Source: an uncultured Clostridia bacterium (lineage in GTDB: Bacteria; Bacillota; Clostridia; Saccharofermentanales; Saccharofermentanaceae). From it: a stretch of 7,388 nucleotides of DNA. The stretch is taken from NCBI GenBank assembly GCA_946545505.1, contig CAMNNN010000068.1, positions 1-7,388 of the forward strand. The letters are read 5' to 3'. A model generated the notes under the pieces. It ran no database searches. It had not been told where the DNA came from and worked only from the letters and a program-made list of their open reading frames with translations. Of this stretch, positions 1 through 4,988 are shown one piece after another (within the stretch, counting starts at the first letter, position 1; each line of letters starts with the position of its first letter). Position numbers and translations under genes: made by a program.

Positions 1-1291
1 TCTCAAGACAGTACCATCTAATATCATCAACACCTACGATAGGAGACGTCAATGCGGCGTATGTGGAAATATCCGTAGTATCAGTCTGAGGATGATAAGG
101 TGCTACCAGATTTCTTAATGCCATAAGATTAGCTATTGACATATCTTCCGTGAACCTGTTGTAAGCAGCTTCCATCTCAGATGTGTCATCACCGTTCTCA
201 TTCGCGATCCTTAATGCATCCTGGTAAGAGTAAGTCTCACCATAGTAATCAGCTTCATTAATGCACTGACCGACACCGATGTACGCACTGACCTTCTCCG
301 GGTGTGCGAATACATATTCACTTCCAAGCATCGAACCGTAAGAATGACCGAGGATAATTACCTGATCCTGTCCGAATCTTTCACAGCAGTAGTCAACCAG
401 CGCATCGAGGTCGGCAAGCTGCTGCTCGAATGTTAATGTGGAATTATCGGGATCAACATCAGCATTCCTGTAATACGAACGTCCGCAGCCTCTCTCATCC
501 CATGATACGACCGTATAGTCGTCAGTAAGATAGTCCTGCCAGCAGTAATCGATATAAGTGGTAGGTGCGCCCGGACCGCCGTGCAAAGAGATGATGACCG
601 GGTTGTCATCGCTCTTGCCGCTTATGACGATGTATTCCTCCTGGTCGTTAAGCTGAACATAGATCTGCTCGTTCACGCCATTCCTGTAAGTGAAGTAGCG
701 CTTGACCTGTCTGAAACATCTGCCTGTTATAAAGATGTTCAGTGTTATCAGAACGAGTGCGAGCACAACTATGCCGATCCACTTTAAGATGCGGAAGATA
801 AGCTTCTTCTTAGGCTTCTTGCCGAACACCTCACGCGCATGCTGTGCATGTATTCCTATGTGTCCGACACCTAAGATAACGGAACCCAATATCATGATGA
901 TGTTGCCGCCGAAGACACCCAGAAGGTAGAACGCGATTACGGGGTAAGTCGCGAGTGCCAGAGGCATACCGAGGAAGCTTCTGTAGAAGTCCTCCATCTT
1001 TCTTTCGGACTTGAAGTAACGTACCCACGCTATGTCGTAAACAACGAGGTTAAGAAACGCGAGCACAAGGACAGCGCACCACCAGTTCCATGCCTTCGGG
1101 TTAAAGTCAGCGAAAATCAACGCACACGGCGTTACTATAAACTGGCCCACGCGCTCGAAGGCAAGCAGGATCTTGTTTTCGCGGGCGGCGTACTCCGAGT
1201 AGCCCTGAGGCTGTCTTCGTGTCCATATGAAATTCGGGATGAACAGCATGAGAAGCATGATCAGCCCTACATAAGAAAATCCAAGATGCAT
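1..1291 (-). CDS. Membrane-anchored alpha/beta hydrolase, prolyl-iminopeptidase-like (3' end outside window)
   Basis: The first 430 residues are visible; the C-terminus runs off the window start. Residues 1-150 form a membrane region with about five hydrophobic segments (near 5-23, 48-65, 70-90, 108-127, 129-148). A basic stretch (GKKPKKK, 157-163) and one more membrane helix (164-188) follow, and then an alpha/beta hydrolase domain from about 205. Seen there are HGGPG (237-241, oxyanion region typical of S33 proline iminopeptidases), WDERGCGRS (264-272) and the nucleophile elbow GHSYGS (315-320, Ser317). The catalytic Asp and His should lie beyond the window. Family knowledge suggests a serine hydrolase or aminopeptidase; the substrate is unknown. 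ATG at 1291 is chosen because AGAAAGGA sits 9 nt upstream, inside the end of the GNAT gene. The intergenic gap is 5 nt, so the two genes are probably cotranscribed and translationally coupled. The long membrane domain ahead of the usual single anchor looks like a fusion. Confidence 0.85.
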   Translation of the reverse strand, partial: MHLGFSYVGLIMLLMLFIPNFIWTRRQPQGYSEYAARENKILLAFERVGQFIVTPCALIFADFNPKAWNWWCAVLVLAFLNLVVYDIAWVRYFKSERKMEDFYRSFLGMPLALATYPVIAFYLLGVFGGNIIMILGSVILGVGHIGIHAQHAREVFGKKPKKKLIFRILKWIGIVVLALVLITLNIFITGRCFRQVKRYFTYRNGVNEQIYVQLNDQEEYIVISGKSDDNPVIISLHGGPGAPTTYIDYCWQDYLTDDYTVVSWDERGCGRSYYRNADVDPDNSTLTFEQQLADLDALVDYCCERFGQDQVIILGHSYGSMLGSEYVFAHPEKVSAYIGVGQCINEADYYGETYSYQDALRIANENGDDTSEMEAAYNRFTEDMSIANLMALRNLVAPYHPQTDTTDISTYAALTSPIVGVDDIRWYCLE

Positions 1292-1296
1292 TATTG

Positions 1297-1827
1297 TTAA
1301 TCCTTTCTGTACGGATGGGGGATATGATCGTTAACTCTGTTTGACAGATCGTCTACGAATTCATTGAACATATCGATATCGAATTCTTCGCCTGCGCAGC
1401 CGATCTCGAACTCCACATCATCATAGAATGTGTACCAGCCGGTCTGTCTGAATCCGCAGCGTCTGTAGAAGTTACGGCGCTTGATAGCAATGAGGCCGTG
1501 ATCCACCGTGCCGTCGGGAGCTTCATACTCGACTACGATCTGCTTATTGAAATACTTGTTGACAAGCTCGGATACAACTGCAGTTCCGATACCTCTTCCG
1601 CGGCTGTCGCTTCTGACCGCGAGGTAAGCCAGATACATAATATCTTTGTATTCCCTTATCACTGCGAAGCCGATAGCTTCGGAGAACTCATAGATGCCGT
1701 ACACGAATGCACCGGTATCGATGAGATCGGTTATCAGATTACGCTCGTTCTCGGGAAAAGCCTCTTCATTGAGCCTCTCGAGAACCGCTATATCTGATGA
1801 CTCTTTTGTCAGCTTAACAAAATTCAT
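1297..1827 (-). CDS. GNAT-family N-acetyltransferase
   Basis: A 176-aa cytosolic protein of typical GNAT length. The acetyl-CoA pyrophosphate-binding motif A is clear: YLAV (68-71) on strand beta4 followed by RGRGIG (76-81), matching R/Q-x-x-G-x-G. A motif-B-like NFYRRCGF (119-126) follows. By family it should move an acetyl group from acetyl-CoA to an amine; the acceptor cannot be read from sequence. The ATG at 1827 is preferred over an in-frame GTG at 1866. The predicted promoter (-35 at 1880-1885, -10 at 1857-1862) would start transcription near 1850, downstream of that GTG, and the GTG has no ribosome site. A G-rich stretch 11 nt before ATG 1827 is a usable but not ideal ribosome site. 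It is the first gene of a two-gene unit with the membrane hydrolase. Its C-terminal ~35 residues are acidic and outside the core fold. Confidence 0.88.
   Translation of the reverse strand: MNFVKLTKESSDIAVLERLNEEAFPENERNLITDLIDTGAFVYGIYEFSEAIGFAVIREYKDIMYLAYLAVRSDSRGRGIGTAVVSELVNKYFNKQIVVEYEAPDGTVDHGLIAIKRRNFYRRCGFRQTGWYTFYDDVEFEIGCAGEEFDIDMFNEFVDDLSNRVNDHIPHPYRKD
1301..1308 (-). promoter_or_regulatory. Ribosome binding site for the hydrolase gene
   Basis: AGAAAGGA on the minus strand, 9 nt before the ATG at 1291. It lies within the last codons of the acetyltransferase gene, which fixes the hydrolase start and suggests translational coupling. Confidence 0.7.
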
Positions 1828-1856
1828 ACAAGCCCATACCCCCCATAGCGATATAC

Positions 1857-1885
1857 ATCGTATCACGAAGTATATCTGCCGTCAA
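1857..1885 (-). promoter_or_regulatory. Sigma-A-like promoter of the GNAT-hydrolase unit
   Basis: Minus-strand TTGACG (1885-1880), a 17-bp spacer, then TACGAT (1862-1857). These match the consensus at 5/6 and 4/6 positions. The start would be near 1850, about 23 nt before the ATG at 1827. It lies just downstream of the terminator at 1909-1940, as expected at a transcription-unit boundary. Confidence 0.6.
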
Positions 1886-1908
1886 CTTGTACTTACCCCA
1901 TATAACTT

Positions 1909-1940
1909 AAGAAGGCGAAGCTTATCCGCTTCGCCTCCCT
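1909..1940 (-). terminator. Intrinsic terminator closing the metQ-adh-cmd unit
   Basis: GGCGAAGC and GCTTCGCC form a perfect 8-bp stem (1928-1935 with 1914-1921) around a 6-nt loop, plus one more A-T pair and partial outer pairs. On the minus strand it is followed by TTCTTAAGTTAT, a moderately U-rich tail. It begins about 38 nt after the stop codon at 1979. The plus-strand tail is less U-rich, so minus-strand use is favoured. Confidence 0.68.
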
Positions 1941-1978
1941 TAGAATTACCATACTGTATGCACCGGTATATCGGCTGA

Positions 1979-2536
1979 TTACTTCTTGATATCAGCTCTC
2001 CATGTAGCAGGCTTGAACTCCTTAACAAGAGGAAGCAGTCTCTGATCCACGTCGATCTTGAATACGGAATTGAAGTTGTTCGTCGCGATCATCTGACCTG
2101 CGAAGCCTACGATTACCACGAGCTCCTGATCATTGAAGAACTTCTTGAGCTTGTCGAAGAGCTCATCCGATACTGATGTAGGATCCTTAACGATCTGCTC
2201 TGCCAGGGTAGTAAGAAGTGTCTCCTTCTCATCGTATACGAGGTTGGCGGGGTCGAGACCCAATCCCTTAACATCGCTTATAAAGAACAGTGAGCACAAC
2301 TGGCATGAATTAGTTGTGGATATCTTATGCGCGTAGAGGATAGCATCCTTCTCACCGATAACTTCTACGAGTCTGTTCCATGATGTATACCAGGCCATGT
2401 AAGCGTCGTATGTAGCGGCGTCATTCAGAAGACCCTTCTTCATGTTAGTTACTGCGTTTCTGCCTGCGAGCTCGTCATAACGCTCCTTCTCGGCACCTGT
2501 TGCTTCGTTCTGTTCTACCAGTTTAATTCTTGCCAT
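1979..2536 (-). CDS. Carboxymuconolactone decarboxylase (CMD/AhpD-like) family protein with CxxC
   Basis: A 185-aa all-alpha cytosolic protein. The CMD/AhpD-type helix carries C78-Q-L-C81 after a helical lead-in (ILYAHKISTTNS, 66-77). In AhpD the full motif is E-x11-C-x-H-C-x3-H. By spacing, the Glu is Ile66, the inner His is Leu80 and the outer His is Phe85, so only the two cysteines remain. This suggests thiol redox chemistry but not the standard AhpD proton relay; peroxidase activity is not supported. The second half (VVIVGFAGQMIATNNFN, 140-156) resembles the last helix of CMD relatives. ATG at 2536 is set by AAGGAG 9 nt upstream; a longer reading from a TTG at 2575 would overlap the dehydrogenase end and lacks support. 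It lies 28 nt after the dehydrogenase stop, so the two are very likely cotranscribed and may act on related chemistry. Confidence 0.82.
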   Translation of the reverse strand: MARIKLVEQNEATGAEKERYDELAGRNAVTNMKKGLLNDAATYDAYMAWYTSWNRLVEVIGEKDAILYAHKISTTNSCQLCSLFFISDVKGLGLDPANLVYDEKETLLTTLAEQIVKDPTSVSDELFDKLKKFFNDQELVVIVGFAGQMIATNNFNSVFKIDVDQRLLPLVKEFKPATWRADIKK

Positions 2537-2545
2537 TTTGTGATT

Positions 2546-2551
2546 CTCCTT
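2546..2551 (-). promoter_or_regulatory. Ribosome binding site for the CMD-family gene
   Basis: AAGGAG on the minus strand with a 9-nt spacer to the ATG at 2536. It selects this start over the upstream in-frame TTG at 2575. Confidence 0.75.
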
Positions 2552-2564
2552 TTCGCTGTTTTTC

Positions 2565-3725
2565 TTAAAGTGCAAGCTTTAATATTTCCTTGATCTTCTG
2601 TGCATCGAGAGGCACGTAGTGTCCCACGTTGCCCCCGGCAGTCGCACGCGCTGCCATTACATCAAAATCCTTATCGTCTATACCTAGCTCACTGAGCTTC
2701 GTCTTGACCCCGAGGCCCTTGAAGAACTTCTCGAGCTCTTCTGACAGAAGCAAAGCGCGCTCCCTCTCATCGAAATCGTACGCGTCCTTGCCGTAGACTC
2801 TTGAAGCCAGAAGTGCGAGCCTCCAGGGCTTAACCTCAGCCATATACTTCGTCCACGCCGTGAACACCACTGCCATGCCTTCGCCGTGTGTGATGTTGTA
2901 CTGTGCAGAGAGCTCGTGCTCGATCCTGTGTGAACCCCAGTCAGCCGATCTTCCCGCGTCGAGGAAGTTGTTATGCGCGACTGATGCGAGCCACTGGATC
3001 TCTGCTCTCGCATTAATGTCCGCCGGGTTTTCCTTAAGCCTTACGGCATTTACCTGAAGCGCTCTAATCGCGCCCTCGATAAGGTAATCTGTCGTGTCTG
3101 AATTCTTCTCATCGGAGAAGTATCTCTCGAGCAGATGTGCGAGTACATCCGCGATTCCTACTGAAGTCTGATACCAGGGAAGGTTAGCCGTGTAGCGGGG
3201 ATTCATGATCGCGAACTTAGGGATGATACGGTCATCTTCGAATCCCTTCTTCCACTCTCCGTAAGAGAGGATCGCGGCGTTGGAAGTCTCGGAACCGCTC
3301 GATGCCGTTGTCGCGATAACTCCGATATTAAGGACTGTGTCAGGGGATATACCTTTGTCGAAGAAATCCCAGACATCGCCATCGTACGGTATTCCGAGTG
3401 CGATCGCCTTGGCTGTGTCGATGGAGGAACCTCCACCGACCGCCAGGACAAAATCAACCTTATCTTTCTTGCCTTGCTCTACGAGCTTCCTTACCAACTC
3501 GATACTCGGATTCGGGACTACTTCCCCGCTCTCCGAGAACTTGATTCCAAGCTCATCCACGGCTTCCCTGATGACGTCGTAGATGCCGAGAGTCTTGATG
3601 AAGTCTCCGCTGTAGACCAGCAGGAGGCTTGTCGCCTTATGCTGCTTCAGAAGCTTCGAAAGACTCTTCTCGCTTCCCTCGCCGAAGACGATCTTCGCGG
3701 GGTTGTAATACTCAAAACCAATCAT
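2565..3725 (-). CDS. Iron-containing alcohol dehydrogenase (BdhA/YqhD-like, group III)
   Basis: A 386-aa cytosolic NAD(P)-dependent dehydrogenase, full length for the family. It should interconvert primary alcohols and aldehydes. The Rossmann-like half carries GGGS-SID (97-103) and TASSGSET (140-147), both cofactor-binding signatures. The four metal ligands are all present with YqhD-like spacing: D193 and H197 in DVLAHLLE, H266 in SHRIEH and H280 in ITHGEG. The loop that is GGGS in YqhD/BdhA and supports NADPH is SGDF here (39-42). The acidic Asp41 hints at NADH preference, which is an inference. ATG at 3725 has a GAGAG/GGAAG-type ribosome site upstream. The gene lies 37 nt after metQ with no promoter or terminator seen between, and 28 nt before the CxxC protein, so a metQ-adh-cmd operon is likely. 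The substrate is not predictable; butanol-type, methylglyoxal or other aldehydes are all possible. Confidence 0.92.
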   Translation of the reverse strand: MIGFEYYNPAKIVFGEGSEKSLSKLLKQHKATSLLLVYSGDFIKTLGIYDVIREAVDELGIKFSESGEVVPNPSIELVRKLVEQGKKDKVDFVLAVGGGSSIDTAKAIALGIPYDGDVWDFFDKGISPDTVLNIGVIATTASSGSETSNAAILSYGEWKKGFEDDRIIPKFAIMNPRYTANLPWYQTSVGIADVLAHLLERYFSDEKNSDTTDYLIEGAIRALQVNAVRLKENPADINARAEIQWLASVAHNNFLDAGRSADWGSHRIEHELSAQYNITHGEGMAVVFTAWTKYMAEVKPWRLALLASRVYGKDAYDFDERERALLLSEELEKFFKGLGVKTKLSELGIDDKDFDVMAARATAGGNVGHYVPLDAQKIKEILKLAL

Positions 3726-3762
3726 GTTACGTCTCTCTTCCTGTCGCTAAACCGGTGCAATA

Positions 3763-4617
3763 TCAGCCGTAAAGGGGTACTACTGCGCCGTCGTATGTGT
3801 CGTTGATGTACTGAGCAACTTCAGGTCCCTGGAGTACTTCTACGAGAGCCTGGAGTGCAGGGTCGTTCTGATGTTCGGGTGAAGTAGCGATGATGTTGCC
3901 GTATGTCTGTGCTGCAAGTCCGTCGTTAGCCTCTACTGCGAGTGCCTGGCTTACGTGGAGACCGCCCTCGATAGCGTAGTTACCGTTAATAACCGCTACA
4001 TCTACATCAGGAAGTGCTGCTACAAGCTGCTCAGGTGCGAGCTCTTCGAACTGGATGTTCAGGGGGTTCTCTACGATATCTTCTACTGTAGCGTTGATGC
4101 CTGCATTCTCATCAAGTACGAGGAGTCCTTCCTGTGCGAGGAGAAGCAGTGCTCTTGCTTCGTTTGTTACGTTGTTGGGTACTGCAACTACAGCGCCTTC
4201 CTGAAGGTCAGCAAGGTCTGAAACTCTTCCTGCGTAGATGCCGAACGGCTCATAGTGAACTGCACCGATCGATACGAGGTCGGAACCGTTCTCGAGGTTA
4301 AACTGCTCGAGGTAAGGTACGTGCTGGAAGTAGTTGGCATCGAGTGTTCCTTCGATAACGCCCGTGTTAGGTGTAACGGAATCCTCAAGCTGTACGATCT
4401 CGAGTGTGATGCCCTGCTCGGCAAGGATCGGCTTAGCTACTTCGAGGATCTCGGAGTGAGGTGTGATGTTGGCACCTACCGTGATGACCGTGTTCTCTCT
4501 GGACTCTCCGAGAACGGAACCCTCTGCCTCAGAGTCTGATGCGCAGGCTGCGAATGAAGCTGCAATTGAAAGTGTTACTGCTGTTGCGATTGCCTTCTTG
4601 ATAATGTTCTTACTCAT
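3763..4617 (-). CDS. metQ: MetQ/NlpA-family methionine-binding lipoprotein
   Basis: A 284-aa extracytoplasmic solute-binding lipoprotein that hands D/L-methionine to the MetNI ABC transporter. Residues 1-24 are a signal peptide (KNIIKK basic start, hydrophobic core) and the lipobox is FAAC with lipidated Cys25. Phe at -3 is less usual than Leu. Family signatures are strong: DANYFQHVPYLEQFN (93-107), VAVPNNVTNEARALLLL (144-160), the ENPLNI region (183-188) and AVINGNYA (208-215), whose Asn belongs to the ligand site in MetQ proteins. ATG at 4617 is chosen because AAGGAG lies 9 nt upstream; an in-frame start at 4650 has no such site and would put 11 polar residues before the signal peptide. No MetN or MetI is in the window, so this copy is separated from its usual partners. 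It sits downstream of the leader ORF and terminator at 4858-4681, and its transcription is probably attenuated. Confidence 0.93.
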   Translation of the reverse strand: MSKNIIKKAIATAVTLSIAASFAACASDSEAEGSVLGESRENTVITVGANITPHSEILEVAKPILAEQGITLEIVQLEDSVTPNTGVIEGTLDANYFQHVPYLEQFNLENGSDLVSIGAVHYEPFGIYAGRVSDLADLQEGAVVAVPNNVTNEARALLLLAQEGLLVLDENAGINATVEDIVENPLNIQFEELAPEQLVAALPDVDVAVINGNYAIEGGLHVSQALAVEANDGLAAQTYGNIIATSPEHQNDPALQALVEVLQGPEVAQYINDTYDGAVVPLYG

Positions 4618-4626
4618 TTTTGTGAT

Positions 4627-4632
4627 CTCCTT
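4627..4632 (-). promoter_or_regulatory. Ribosome binding site of metQ
   Basis: AAGGAG with a 9-nt spacer to the ATG at 4617, downstream of the attenuator hairpin. It decides the metQ start over the upstream in-frame codon at 4650. Confidence 0.8.
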
Positions 4633-4680
4633 AATTGTTTTGTTGTTCATTTCTTTTTGTGTTTCCTGTTAAGGGCCAAG

Positions 4681-4710
4681 AAAATGCCCGGGTGCTGTTA
4701 CTCCCGGGCA
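4681..4710 (-). terminator. Attenuator: intrinsic terminator in the metQ leader
   Basis: TGCCCGGG (4710-4703) and CCCGGGCA (4692-4685) form a perfect 8-bp GC-rich stem with a 10-nt loop. On the minus strand it is followed directly by TTTTCTT. It lies between the leader ORF stop (4739) and the metQ ribosome site, so transcripts from the promoter at 4919-4891 must pass it to reach metQ. Its 5' arm is also the partner of an upstream segment at 4808-4795, giving a mutually exclusive antiterminator. Confidence 0.82.
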
Positions 4711-4808
4711 CATGGCATATGTTCTTAAGCATTACGCTTCAACATCGTTCTTTCTCAAGGCGCAAGTTCATGTTCTGCGCCGAGGCCATTCTGCGTGCCC
4801 GGGAGTAA
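4698..4808 (-). promoter_or_regulatory. Candidate antiterminator: 14-nt complementary arms
   Basis: The leader RNA segment UUACUCCCGGGCAC (4808-4795, codons 17-22 of the leader ORF) is an exact complement of GUGCCCGGGAGUAA (4711-4698). The second segment contains the whole 5' arm of the terminator. The 14-bp pairing is longer than the 8-bp terminator stem and would prevent it forming. A separate 6-bp hairpin (GGCGCA at 4781-4776 with TGCGCC at 4764-4759) sits in the loop between the arms. The complementarity is directly visible; the switching role is inferred. Confidence 0.65.
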
Positions 4809-4858
4809 AGCATTCGACAACACATCATTCGTAATGTTTTGTGTGATCTGGTGAACAT
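4739..4858 (-). CDS. Putative Met/Cys-rich leader peptide upstream of metQ
   Basis: A 39-codon ORF starting about 26 nt after the predicted transcription start. GGAAGG lies 9 nt before its ATG, as good a site as those of the large genes here. The peptide is basic and has six Met (1, 11, 12, 16, 24, 30) and three Cys (13, 14, 39), including the run RMMCCRM at 10-16. It shows no domain, signal peptide or membrane helix. Codons 17-22 encode the 5' arm of the candidate antiterminator, just downstream of the Met-Met-Cys-Cys codons. The obvious reading is an attenuation leader: a ribosome stalled there for lack of charged Met-tRNA or Cys-tRNA would leave the arm free, block the terminator and allow metQ expression. 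This is inference from layout. The alternative is a chance ORF in an RNA-folding leader controlled by something else. I do not recognise the peptide. Confidence 0.6.
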   Translation of the reverse strand: MFTRSHKTLRMMCCRMLYSRARRMASAQNMNLRLEKERC

Positions 4859-4867
4859 TTACTCACG

Positions 4868-4873
4868 CCTTCC
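4868..4873 (-). promoter_or_regulatory. Ribosome binding site of the leader ORF
   Basis: GGAAGG (within AAAGGAAGG) with a 9-nt spacer to the ATG at 4858. It is the main evidence that the short ORF is translated. Confidence 0.65.
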
Positions 4874-4890
4874 TTTCGTTTGATGGCGTT

Positions 4891-4919
4891 AGTTTATTCC
4901 TATTTACCCACCGTGTCAA
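4891..4919 (-). promoter_or_regulatory. Sigma-A-like promoter of the metQ operon
   Basis: A perfect TTGACA (4919-4914), a 17-bp spacer, and TAAACT (4896-4891; 4/6). The start would be near 4884, giving a metQ leader of roughly 265 nt that includes the short ORF and the terminator. The -35 box lies between inverted arms ACCCA and TGGGT (4924-4920 and 4910-4906 on the minus strand), which could be a small operator. The 70 bases between this promoter and the symporter stop codon are AT-rich and hold no convincing terminator, so some read-through from the symporter gene is possible. Confidence 0.72.
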
Positions 4920-4988
4920 TGGGTTTATAGTATCACCGTTTTTAAGAGGTTGTTCTCAATTCAATTGATAACTGATTTATAACTGTTA

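Noticed and set aside
1825..1866. GTG start at 1866 extending the acetyltransferase by 13 residues
   Set aside because: It would begin upstream of the predicted transcription start, has no ribosome site, and adds residues not part of the GNAT fold.
3280..3806. Plus-strand open frames over the dehydrogenase gene
   Set aside because: Shadows of a full-length dehydrogenase with intact motifs; no ribosome sites or family features of their own.
4618..4884. S-box or T-box riboswitch in the metQ leader
   Set aside because: Expected for a methionine gene, but I find neither the S-box core (GATGAAACC-type) nor the T-box sequence (GGTGG-N-ACCGCG-type). A covariance search would settle it.
4920..4988. 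Terminator after the symporter gene
   Set aside because: Only weak pairings, such as GAG-AACAAC-CTC, are present in AT-rich sequence; nothing comparable to the hairpins at 1909-1940 or 4681-4710.
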